Positions 11,980 to 22,100 of a stretch of 25,028 bases of DNA are shown piece after piece; position 1 is the first letter of the stretch, and each line of letters opens with the position of its first letter. The stretch is from Podaxis mareebaensis (Eukaryota > Basidiomycota > Agaricomycetes > Agaricales > Agaricaceae). The notes beneath the pieces were generated by a model. That model saw only the letters and a program-made list of their open reading frames with translations. It ran no database searches and was not told the DNA's origin. The position numbers and the translations under genes are program-made. The stretch is taken from the NCBI GenBank assembly GCA_018524725.1, contig JAEUWP010000619.1, positions 1-25,028 on the forward strand. The letters are read 5' to 3'.

Positions 11980-12257
11980 TTTTCTCGACATCTACTGTTC
12001 ACCAGAGTCGAGGCACGTGTGAGGTGAGGGTTGATCGGGAGCAATAATGTCAGCTGGATTATTGAGATTATTAAAAATGATTTTGTGAGTTGTCTCGTCT
12101 GGGTGAAGGTGGAAAGAAACCGATTTTTTGCGATGTCGAGAGTTTAGGGACCCTGGGAGGGCAAACGATGCGGGGGGGGGAGCGAAAAAGGCAAGATGTA
12201 TAGAAGAAGAATCAGGTGACTGATGGCATCGGCCGAGGCCTAATCGGACGTTTGAGT

Positions 12258-12264
12258 TGAGTCA
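12258..12264 (+). promoter_or_regulatory. Gcn4/Cpc1-type site (proximal) of ILV2
   Basis: An exact TGAGTCA about 100 nt upstream of the ILV2 start, the usual distance for general amino-acid control elements. ILV genes are classic targets of this pathway in yeast and Neurospora. Regulation is inferred from the motif and gene identity. Confidence 0.6.
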
Positions 12265-12364
12265 GGTGTGGAGATTGAAAAAGTTCAGAGGTGATTGGCT
12301 AGGCTCGACCCTCTTCCTCCCTTCATCTTCTGTAGACTGCTGGACGCTGTCGAGCAGAAAAACC

Positions 12365-14733
12365 ATGGCTCTCCCTGCTGCTCGAATTCGCGTACCGGCA
12401 CACCAAAAGAACCCAGCGACGACCTTCGTTCGCTGTCGTTCAACCACTACCATCCCCGGCTCCTCAATTGTCGATGCCAAAACAAGAGTGCGCGAACATG
12501 CTCGCCATATTAGTCGCACAACCGTTTCAAAAGCGACACCAGCACCCGCTATGTTCGTCTGTTCTATTATTTCTGTATCTTATTACATCTCATTGACCTT
12601 GTGCCAGTCGCCCCAATCCAGCACCGGGATTCCAGCAAATCCCCACGCCAAATAATGTGCGTCTGCCACCCTCCCACATCAGCGGCCCCGGCCCCGCCCC
12701 CAATGTTCCGCTAGACCACACTTTCGTCGGCCTCTCCGGTGGTCAGATCTTCCATGAGATGATGCTTCGGCACGGCGTCAAACACATCTTCGGCTACCCC
12801 GGAGGCGCTATTCTCCCCGTGTTTGATGCTATCTACAACTCTCCCCATTTCGACTTTGTCCTCCCCCGCCATGAACAAGGCGCCGGTCACATGGCAGAGG
12901 GTTATGCCCGTGTCTCCGGCAAGCCTGGTGTCGTCCTTGTGACCTCGGGCCCCGGCGCGACCAACGTGATCACCCCCATGCAGGATGCTTTGAGTGATGG
13001 CGTCCCCCTCGTCGTTTTCTCTGGCCAGGTAGCCACTTCCGCCATTGGCTCAGATTCCTTCCAGGAGGCCGATGTCGTTGGCATCTCGCGCAGTTGCACA
13101 AAATGGAATGTAATGGTAAAGGATATCTCTGAACTCCCTCGGCGCATCAATGAGGCATTCAAAATTGCAACTACGGGCAGACCTGGACCTGTCCTTGTCG
13201 ATCTACCCAAGGATGTCACTGCTGGCATTCTCCGCACACCCCTACCCTACAAAGCCACCACTCCCGGCATCAACCTCGGTCTTCCATCCAACCCTCTGCA
13301 AGTGCTAGAGGCTCCGACGGACATGCGGTCCATCAAACAGGCAGCCATTCTGATTAACCAGGCGCAGAAGCCTGTTATCTACGCGGGTAACGGTGTCCTC
13401 GGCTCGCCTCACGGTCCCGAGCTCCTCAAACAGCTGGTGGAGAAGGGAAATATACCCGTGTGCACGACCTTACAAGGTCTCGGTGCTTTCGACGAGACAG
13501 ACCCACGCTCGCTACACATGCTCGGTATGCACGGAAGTGCCTACGCCAACTTCGCCATGCAACAAGCAGACGTGATCATCGCTCTCGGTGCTCGTTTCGA
13601 TGATCGTGTCACCGGAAAGATTGACGCGTTTGCGCCCGCAGCGCGTGCCGCTGCTGCTCAAGGCCGTGGTGGTTTCATCCACTTTGAGATTCAGCCTAAG
13701 AACGTGAACAAGGTTGTTGACGCTTCTATTCCCATTTTGGGTGACGTGACGACGAACTTGGCTGCGCTCGTGCCTTTGATCGAGCATGCGCCTAGGGAGG
13801 CTTGGTTCAAGGATATCCAGCGTTGGAAGTCGAACTATCCGTTCGTGTATGAGAGGAGCAAGCAGGGAGAGAGGATGAAACCGCAGGAGGTTGTGGAGGA
13901 GTTGGATAGGCAATGCGCGCAGAGGAAGGATGAGGTTATTGTTGCGACTGGTGTTGGGCAGCATCAGATGTGGGCAGCGCAGCATTATAGGTGGAGACAT
14001 CCCAGGTCGATGGTGACTTCTGGTGGTCTCGGAGTAAGTGCTTTTTGTGTGTGTCCCGTCAATGCGGTACTGATATACTTACTACCATAGACTATGGGCT
14101 TCGGTCTGCCAGCTGCTATTGGCGCCAAGGTTGCTGCGCCTAGCAAAACGGTCGTCGACATTGATGGTGATGCTTCGTTTAGCATGACCGCCATGGAACT
14201 CGCCACTGCCTCTCAATACGGTATTGGTGTCAAGGTTCTCATATTGAATAATGAGTTCCAGGGTATGGTGTTGCAATGGCAAGGTATGTCGACTTCTCCT
14301 TGGCCCTCACTCCATCCGCACGCCTATCCGTCCGGCCCTTTCGTATGACCATGTACGATGCACATATGCTAACCTACCTCCTCTCTTTTTTAGACCTCTT
14401 CTATGAGAAACGCTACTCGCACACCGCAATGACCAACCCCGACTTTGTGTTGCTAGCAAAGGCAATGGGCGTCCACGCCATCCGGTGTCATAGCGTGGAG
14501 GAGCTTCCGGAGAAGATGAAGGAGTTCTTGGAGTATGATAATAGCAAGCCCATAGTGATGGAGTGTATCGTGGAGAAGAATGAACATGTGTTCCCCATGG
14601 TGCGTCTTATCCTTTGTATTATCATGATTTGTCCAAGGGTAGTTCGGTTAACAATAGTGGCGTATAGGTTCCCGCTGGCAAGGCTCTACATGAGCAGTTG
14701 CTTCACCCCATGTTGTCGAACAAGAAGGCATGA
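12365..14733 (+). CDS. ILV2: acetolactate synthase, catalytic subunit, mitochondrial
   Basis: Thiamine-diphosphate enzyme (EC 2.2.1.6) that joins two pyruvates to acetolactate, or pyruvate with 2-ketobutyrate, the first common step of valine, leucine and isoleucine synthesis in mitochondria. Five exons (12365-12552, 12608-14033, 14091-14283, 14394-14599, 14668-14733) with GT-AG introns give 692 residues, normal for basidiomycete enzymes. The first ~60 residues are Arg/Ser/Thr-rich and poor in acids, a mitochondrial presequence. Then come FGYPGG (from residue 124), the ThDP-activating Glu152 in [15 protein letters not shown], the FAD-type middle domain ([11 protein letters not shown]), and the ThDP/Mg site from Asp563-Gly-Asp to the LNN motif. 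The inhibitor-site Trp (here 601, in LQWQ) is kept, but the usual Pro of GQVP is Ala205. The start lies in a strong context (AACCATGGC). Two TGAGTCA sites lie upstream. Confidence 0.97.
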
Positions 14734-15196
14734 GAAGGTGTGGTAGGTCGTTTGGATGTCGGGGGGTGAGGTGTCGATCGGCGTTGTCGTCGGTCCACCT
14801 TCGTCGCCTTTCCAGGGGTTTTCCGTTTGTATGCCCCACTTCAAAAATCATGGAAGAAGCCGAAGAAAACGTAACGTCTTGAGGAAAGAAGTCAACAACA
14901 AAAGTCCAATACGTGTTTGGATCTCTCTTTTATGCTGTGATGTTTTGTGAAAGGGACAGTTATATATTCCCCATCCTTTTCGATGCCTCTTTATCCCTCA
15001 TTCCCTTTCTTACTTTTGGGCCGCAGTCGCGGTCGTGGAAGTTGTGGTGGTTGACATGCTACATTTGTTCTCCTGGCTCTAATCCTCATTCTATCGGTAC
15101 TCATTCGTTGCTCCAAATTTTTGTGTATAGTATATTTGACTTGAAAACACAACCAACTCTAGAAACGAGCACTACAGAGATTAAAGGAGCCTCTCA
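14734..15196. other. intergenic, ILV2 3' flank
   Basis: Between the ILV2 stop and the membrane-protein remnant. It should include the ILV2 3' untranslated region. No supported gene, repeat or RNA is seen; the plus frame 14913-15200 is open but has no recognisable features. Confidence 0.5.
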
Positions 15197-15921
15197 CTAG
15201 CATGGGTGCCACATTTCATCAACGTTGTCGATGCGAGACCATACTGCTTCTCCCCTTAGCTGGGTTGGAATTGAAACCTTTTCCTTGTTGCCCTCCCGAA
15301 GTACAGCAAGTACATTGCGCAAGTCAAATGGGTATCTCTCCTTCGTCAACATAGATAGGCAGAGGGCCAGCATCAACCCTATGGCAGCTTTAACCGCACT
15401 TACCAGTACAATGAACTGCCCCTTCGGCGTCGTCAGCGCCACACGCTCCTCTTGTTCAATGACCGGGATGGTCACCAAATCAAAGCGTGTCGTGACAGCT
15501 GTTCCATTCTTGCGATGTTGGTCGAGGAATGCCTTGGCTGCAGAAAGCACAAACGTATCCACATTCTTGTTAATCGTCGCGGGATCCAATGGAGGAACAT
15601 TCTGTTGGAGGAGTCGGCCATAAACATCATCGCTGCGACTTTGTTAGCAAGATTTTTGATTTCGAGCGGATCGTCCTGAGTGGGAACGGTTTGGAGGGCG
15701 GTTATGAAGATTAGGTTCACAGCACTTGGTGAGATATTACCGATAAGTGGCAGTCCAGAGGCAATAATATTAGCTGTGACGCCTTTGGAAATGCGAGTGC
15801 GACCTCCCGAGATATTCAGATGGAGGTCGCAGACTAGGGCGTTCACGAGAGAACCGATGAATATCTCCGATGTAGCGGTTATGCCCACACCATTCTGAAC
15901 CAAGGTAGTCGGGATGTTTCC
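15197..15921 (-). pseudogene. C-terminal remnant of the membrane protein (direct copy)
   Basis: This matches 7369-8073 in the same orientation and covers roughly the last 235 codons of the intact gene. Conserved stretches include ITATSEIFIG, LNISGGRTRISK, INKNVDTF and ERYPFDL. The N-terminal half is missing: homology stops abruptly at 15921. A net 16-nt deletion near 15600-15620, relative to the intact copy, shifts the frame, so the upstream part (to 15903) and the downstream part (15589-15197) lie in different frames. The normal stop has become TGG, adding about 13 unrelated residues. It is more diverged from the intact gene than the neighbouring inverted fragment is. I consider it non-functional. 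Confidence 0.88.
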
Positions 15922-16112
15922 AGGGGCTGTTCATTACGGTGGTCGTGGTTGTTAGGATTGCCGTAGGGTTGTTGTATGCCCTTTGCTACTTTACGCTGAC
16001 GCAAAAAAGGTACCCTTTCGACTTACACGGTGTGTTCGCTGCACTTCAGGGGGATAATGGAAGGAGAGCGTCCACGATGATTCTGACTCAACCGGGGGCA
16101 CGCGCTGTATGA
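15922..16112 (+). pseudogene. last ~62 codons of the membrane protein (inverted copy)
   Basis: It reads on the plus strand with no stop: the final membrane segment (LFITVVVVV, LLYALCYFTL) and the polar tail TQKRYPFDLHGV to the terminal ARAV, ending in TGA at 16110-16112. This matches residues ~531-592 of the intact gene. There is no start or upstream exon: the sequence changes at 15921/15922 into the opposite-strand remnant. It is the end of the right arm of the inverted duplication and is presumably untranslated. Confidence 0.85.
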
Positions 16113-16966
16113 TCTCGGTTCAATGGGATTGATGAAACATGATGTTCACGCTGCAAGGTTCAAAAGGCACAACGGTCCACTTGCTCATCCTCTGTAATAA
16201 CCATCTAACGTTCCACTTCACATGACTTGATTACCTTGATTACGAGCGATATCCTTGTCATGTTGTACAATAGCTATGTGTCACCATTTTATTTCCGGAA
16301 CACGGTTTATTTGGAGTTTGGCGAAAGCGGTATCACGTATTCCGAATCCCGCTAACTGCCCGGAGAAATAAGAACTCGATCTGAATGTCTTTTTGTCCAC
16401 GCAATCACATGCAAGGCCGAGAAGCGATTCTGCTCTCAACCGGCAGGTAATATTTGCACGCAATGACACGGACTTGTGACCTTGCATACCTATTTTTATC
16501 ACGTAGGCAGCCGCAATTAGCCAATAATCTGGGGCTTGAGTTCTCATAGCGACAACTTCCCTCCCTCGCGTCAAGTGGTATCACGGCTCCTAGCAGTTCG
16601 TTCCAGGTCAAATGACGGTGTAGAAAGCACCCGAGAATAGTGAGGGAGCAGCGGAGAATCGTTGGGTGTGAATTTATTCTGCGGACATCCCTTACGTTGC
16701 ACTTGATATAAAGTCGATGGAGAGGGGCAAACGCAGTTAGTTAGTCACCAAGATATTCGCCATTCCCCAAGACAATCGAAGGGTGGTAACAGGGTGTCCT
16801 TCGAGATTGCGGTGCCCTCCAGAGGTTGATTCTCTCGCCTATTTGTATTTCCTCTTATGATGCCTGTTCAATGAATGCAACCGCAATGAACTGCACCCGT
16901 GCATGGGAACCATTCAAACCCAGCCACTATAGACATGAGTCCCAGTTGATTTTGCGAGGCTTGCAG
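16113..16966. other. duplicated intergenic region upstream of cutinase copy 2
   Basis: Inverted homologue of the region upstream of cutinase copy 1. It carries about the same elements with numerous substitutions and indels, and no frame is shared with the other copy. The second TATA-like box seen in arm 1 is changed here (TTCAAAAGG). No gene is supported. Confidence 0.6.
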
Positions 16967-16975
16967 TATAAAAGG
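16967..16975 (+). promoter_or_regulatory. TATA box of cutinase copy 2
   Basis: TATAAAAGG, 60 nt upstream of the start codon, in the same place as the CATAAAAGG of copy 1. A good match to the eukaryotic TATA consensus; transcription probably starts about 30 nt downstream. Confidence 0.65.
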
Positions 16976-17035
16976 CGTACCAACGTCGTCTACTCAACCC
17001 AATACGAAATCTTATCCTGTGTAACCTCCGATCAA

Positions 17036-17743
17036 ATGTTCAAAACTAGCCTCTTCGCAGTCGTCCTCTCTGCTCTGGCATATGCAGCTCCGCCCCTGGA
17101 GTCCCGTCAGTCTTGCGCTGATGTTACAGTCGTCTTCGCTAGGGGTACAGGTGAAGTCGCACCCATTGGCACGATTGTTGGACCGCCATTCCGTACCGCG
17201 CTCCAGGCAGCAATCGGTGGGAGGTCATTGAACTTCGTCGGCGTCGACTATCCCGCTACTGTCGGTGGATTCTTGGAGGGTGGTGACCCCAACGGTGCTC
17301 GCACCATGGCCGCAGATGTCACATCTTTTGCGAATTCGTGCCCGAATACAGCCATCGTTATGTCAGGATATAGGTATGTATCACGCTAATCCACTGGAAT
17401 GTGAGATCGATGTTGATGGTGATGCGTTCATGCAGTCAGGGTGCCCAGGTCACACATCTTGCGGCACAACAACTTTCTTCGGCTGTTCAGAACAGGGTTA
17501 ATGCGGTTGTCGTCTTCGGTGACCCAGACAATGGCGATGGATTCCCTGGTGTCTTGAAAGATCGCTCCATCACGTTCTGTGCCGCCGGAGACAACATCTG
17601 CGATGGCGGCGTCATTATCCTCCCCGCCCACCTCAGCTATGGCGCCGTAAGTCCGTTTCTGAGATAGATAATAAGGCAAGGGTGCTTATCTTCTCCCTTA
17701 GGACGCTCCTCAAGCTGCCGCCTTCGTGGCTTCCCACCTTTGA
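17036..17743 (+). CDS. cutinase (secreted), copy 2
   Basis: Second cutinase (CE5 family), a secreted cutin/polyester hydrolase. Exons 17036-17373, 17436-17646 and 17702-17743 join with GT-AG introns of 62 and 55 nt at the same places as in copy 1, giving 196 residues. The signal peptide, Ser113 in GYSQG, Asp165 in GDNIC, His178 (PAHLSYG) and four cysteines are all present. It differs from copy 1 at 13 residues: 39, 41, 47, 58, 59, 75, 76, 77, 154, 172, 174, 177 and 179. The cluster at 75-77 and the changes at 172-179, next to the catalytic His, could alter substrate fit; this is inference. Unlike copy 1 it has a consensus TATA box. CpG-depleted repeats begin about 90 nt past its stop. Confidence 0.95.
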
Positions 17744-17799
17744 GTAGTATGATCTTAGAATATAAATTGTCATGTGTATTAGGGAGAAAAGTGAGAAAA

Positions 17800-19161
17800 T
17801 ATAAGAGGTGAAGGTAATTAAAATATTCCCGGCCATATTTAACCAAAATAAACAGATTAGATATGCATCATATCTCAACATTTTGTTTTGAGAAATTATT
17901 TAACATACTAGTCATTGACTTGATTGTGTTGAATCCTCATATTATGCTCTGTCATGTACTCACAACATAACAATAGATCATTTTTCACTATTAATAGCAA
18001 AGTACTATATTTGTTTGATCCGTATATATTTTAGGATCATTATGACTAGCATTTATTGTTTCTGACACCTCCTGTAGTAGTCTTACTCATAATGCTGTAG
18101 TATAGGCTTACACATTGTGGACATGTTCCATTGCTTCTCATGACTCTTAATTGCTTTAGTAGAGTTGTTCTTATTCCTCATGACTGGTCATATTAATTAT
18201 TAGAATGTTCTAAGTAGTTACATTTTATGACTCAAGCCATGAATGTGGCTGTATGAATACTGGACTGTAGTAGTGTACCTTTCTCCACTGGAATATCTGA
18301 TTGCTTTTACATACTCAAAGAGTTCATTGATCTATTTAACTCAGAAGACTCTGTCAACTTGTATCACTACAGTATCTACTTCTCTTTTGTCAGTCCAGAG
18401 TTTGTGAGTAATGGGTTTATTCTCCACTGCCTGACTGTTAGTGTAGCAGCAACAGCATTCTCACCATATTTGATAATAGAGATATTATTGAGTGATAAAG
18501 TATAAACAATGAGAAAATATTGTTAGAGAATATATGAATGATATGTTGAGTATTATTTAGAGATGGAATATTTAAACATGTTATATTTCAGATATGATGT
18601 TACTGCATTATGACTGTCCCAGTGAGGGAAAGATATAAGGAGGGAGCTGGATACAAAGTCAGGTCATGTCAGGGGAACATAAAATGAGTTGAGGAACATG
18701 CAAGTGGATATATAAAGTATTAAACAAGGGAAGAGTGAGATGTGTTGTATAATGGTAGATGTGCAAGATAGTTAATGTGTGACTGTGAGTGGTACAGGGA
18801 TCCATTGTGGTGAAGCTGAGAGGGTGTCTTGGAATGGGCATATGGCCAGTAAACAGGGGGTTCTTGAGAAAGGACACAGGGGAGAGAGGGGACTAGCTGG
18901 TATGTGAGAACTCACAGTGAGGTAGAAGCCATCAATAGGACCTGAGCACTTGGAAAGGCTGATAAGTTGACAAGACCCTGCTCAGACATAGCTTCTCCAA
19001 GTGGAGCAAAGCTTACAACAGCAAGGTGGGCAAGAAGGTTGTAGACCATCAGTCTCCCAATAGATTCACTCTGCTCACAAATGTATTAAATGCTTCACTT
19101 AAACAGAGGATGGATGGTTGCAAGAAATTAAATGTTTATGATAAAGTACTGAGTGTCAATG
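17800..19161. other. AT-rich, CpG-free repeat debris
   Basis: No coding frame is supported. From ~17832 CpG is almost absent (one at ~18021 by eye). Positions 17859-17875 form a 7-bp inverted repeat with a 3-nt loop (AGATATG / CATATCT). From ~18521 (TGTTAGAGAATATATG) to ~18920 the sequence resembles an LTR in style, with a TATAAGGAGG motif, but no paired copy or target-site duplication is visible. Part of the right side may be the 3' untranslated end of the LINE, whose coding region ends at 19162; no poly(A)-like tail marks its boundary. Confidence 0.45.
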
Positions 19162-22100
19162 TTATAGTGAGGCCACTTCAGTCTGTAAGGAGGCCTGGTA
19201 CATATCCACTCTGCGATTGAGGCAGCAGGTGGCAAACTCTTCCTGAGTGATAGGTCCTTGGATTTGGTTGGTGAATGAGAATGCCACCAGGTTCTGGTCA
19301 AGGAATTGGATAAGCCAATAGAAGCTATCATGGGCTCCTATTGGGTATCTGAAGCAGGGGCAATTGTTGAGGATGTAATCTCATGTCTCAAGAGGTACAC
19401 CACATGAGCAGGAGGTGATGTGGTGCCCAGGGAAGAAGTGCTGTCAGAAGGTGCCAATGGGTGTGTGATTGGTAATGCAACACATAAAGCACATGCATAA
19501 TTGGGCATTCTTTCCAAGGGGTGAATTTAACCAAGTGCCACCTTTGGTGTACTTGGGTTGGAGGGGCTGCTCAGCAGGGTTGAGGAGGGGGAGCCAGGAA
19601 TGGCCATAATAGGCTGGGTCATTCATGCATTGCTACCAGAGTGACAGGCATTTTTGTATGTAGTAATTGCAGACAAACCCAAGGGAGGTGCAGATGGGCT
19701 GGCATCTGAGGTTGGAGAGATGGAGTGACTTTGCAAGGATGTGTGCCTGGTAGTAAATAAACCAATTGGCAGAGGATGGGATGGACCAGAAGTGGATGTG
19801 GTTGAGAGGGGAGGAAGAGAGCCAGGAGTGAAGGAGGGGAGTGACCACGATGGAGTCTTGATGTGCACTGTGGGGTTTATATGAAAATAGGAGTTTAGCT
19901 GATGAAATTGAGTCTGTAAAAACTACAATAGAGGAGGTATTGTAAGAAGAGGTGAGAGAAATAGAAGAAAAGAGACTGAGACATAAAGCATACAATTCAG
20001 AATTAGAGGAGGTGACTTCACTGCAAGGGTGGACAGATGAGGAAAGAATGTCTTTGTCAGAAGAATTGAAAATGAGAAAGGCTGAGGTGGCAGAAAGGGA
20101 AGGGTTGGAGGGAATGGAACCATTTGTAGCTACTAAAAGAGAAACAAGGGAAGAAAAGGACAGGTCTCGAGATCAGGAGGTGTTAGTGATGTGGAGCACC
20201 ATGGTGTCTTCTTTTGAAGGGTCAGGGTACTCAAAAAATTTGATTCAGTCACTAAACAAGTCCAGCAAGTGCTGGCTAGGTTTAGTGCTAGAGTGGAGAC
20301 ACTGGAACCAGTCCGTGACCAGTTGAGTGTCTGAGACAAAGTTGAGTACTGTAGAGTGCAGCTTGGTTTGGTGAGTGTCTAAGGGGTCAACATTGTGAGT
20401 AAGGAGTTTGAGGGGGTGGGAAGGAGGAAGAGTGTAAAAGCAGAGGGAACACCATTTGGTGAGCTTGAAGAGGTGAAGCTGGATGGGGATGAGACCAGCA
20501 ATGGCCTCAACCCCACCCAAAGGGGTAATGTGGAATGTGCCAGTTATCCACAAGGTGGCTTGGCATTGTATGCATTGAAAGGACTTGATAAGACCACAGT
20601 ATCTGGTGTTGCAGTTGAACCACAGGTGGAATCCATAAATGGCAATAGGGACAACACAGGATTGGTAGAGAAGTCATTTGTGGAGGAGGGAAAGACTGCA
20701 GATGGAGTTGCCAAGCATGTGCATGCAGCAGACAGTGGATAGAGCTTTGGTCAAGTAGAAGTGTATGTGTTCTTTGAATGTGAGGCTTCTGTTGAACCAG
20801 AAGCTGAAATAGTGAAGGTAGGGTTTTGGGTGGATAGTGAGGGTGTTGTCAATGTGGATAGGGGGATTGGATGTATTCTTTGCAGTTTTTGTATATCTGT
20901 GAAAGAAGGCAACAGTTAGTAGCAACTGAATTGGATTGAACTACAATGAGACTGTTGTCAACAAAGAAGATGATCTTACAACAGGGGTCATGGAGGTGTA
21001 CAAGGTTGAGTTGAGCTACTTCAAATTGCATGCAAGAGGATATCATCTTCTCAATAAGTTTACCCAAAGTGTTGAGTAGGATGATGGGCCAGAACATTTT
21101 TGGAGTGGAATAATGAGGTTTGTTGGGTTTGGGAATGATGATGGAAGTTGAGTTTTTGAAATGTTCCAGCCAGGTAGAGAATTTGATGCATTTCAAAGTG
21201 AATAGGAGGAAGTTGGTGCAGAGGGTGTCATTAGACATAAGATGTTTGATGTGGGACCATGAGAGATGGTCAGGTCCAGGCACAGATGAGTTGGCACAAG
21301 GGTTGAGTGCTTCAAAGAGTTCAGCACTAGAGAAGGGAGGCCATGGGCACTCCATCTAGGTGTCAATAGATTCAACAGTGCTAAGGTCAATGGGATGGTT
21401 AAAGGTGGAGTTGTAGGAAGAGTTGAGAGCATGCCAGAGGTCTTCCAGCTCATCACAACTCTTCCTGTTGAATGAAATAGATTAGTTTGGAGGGAGGTTT
21501 CTTTTACCAATCCATGACATCAGGTCCCAAGGGCAGTGGTCCTCTTTGGCTATGTCTTTGATCTTCTTGTCAAAGAAAACATGTTTGGCTTGATGTGTAG
21601 TATGATGGAATTTAGCCCAGTTGGATTTGGACTTGTGGGCTTGGAAGGCTCTGAGGGCAGCAGAGCACTGGGGGTTCCACCACAGTTTAGACTTGACACA
21701 TATTTTGACAATCTTGGTGTTATTTTGCCATTCTTGAGAGATAATTTGAGACATAGCATTGGCATATGAAAGGATGTTGTTGCTTGAATTGAAGGAAGGG
21801 GGGATGGATTGAAGGTGGGTGCCAATAGCATAAAGAAAGGCAGCTTCTTCTTCAGGATCATGTGGAATGGTGAGTTTTTCAATGAATGGTTGGAAAGGGG
21901 AAGGAATGGGGAGGGATGTGAGGAGGGGACAGTGATTAGATTTGATTTACCAGTCATCACATATTGAGTGGACTGGGCTTTGTTGAAGTGGATTGTCTAT
22001 CATGAAAATGAGATCAATGACAGAGGGGTGTTTAGAATCGTCAAAAGGGAGGTGAGTATACTTGACCATGTCCAGTGTGGATAACATGAGACCTAGTGAA

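Larger units (their letters stand above)
9203..12364. other. intergenic region between divergent genes
   Basis: About 3.2 kb separates the start of the membrane-protein gene (minus) from the start of ILV2 (plus), so it should contain both promoters. The right end carries two TGAGTCA sites listed separately. Positions 11564-11609 hold weak tRNA-like A-box and B-box motifs. The minus-strand frame 10472-10666 (64 codons) has protein-like composition but no recognisable domain or conservation evidence. I support no gene here. Confidence 0.5.
15922..17799 (+). repeat. inverted segmental duplication, arm 2
   Basis: Inverted counterpart of 5688-7558: membrane-protein tail, intergenic block, cutinase and about 55 nt of 3' flank. 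The two arms are 1,878 and 1,871 nt long and collinear with many small indels. The spacer between arms is about 8.4 kb and contains ILV2. The left edge abuts an independent copy of the membrane-protein tail; the right edge abuts CpG-poor repeat DNA. Confidence 0.9.

Noticed and set aside
17859..17875. Short hairpin AGATATG / CATATCT
   Set aside because: Seven base pairs in AT-rich repeat debris; could be an LTR-end palindrome but is too short to call.
19952..20742. Plus-strand frames (124 and 115 codons) inside the LINE
   Set aside because: Antisense to RT and RNase H homology; openness comes from the C-rich coding strand lying opposite.
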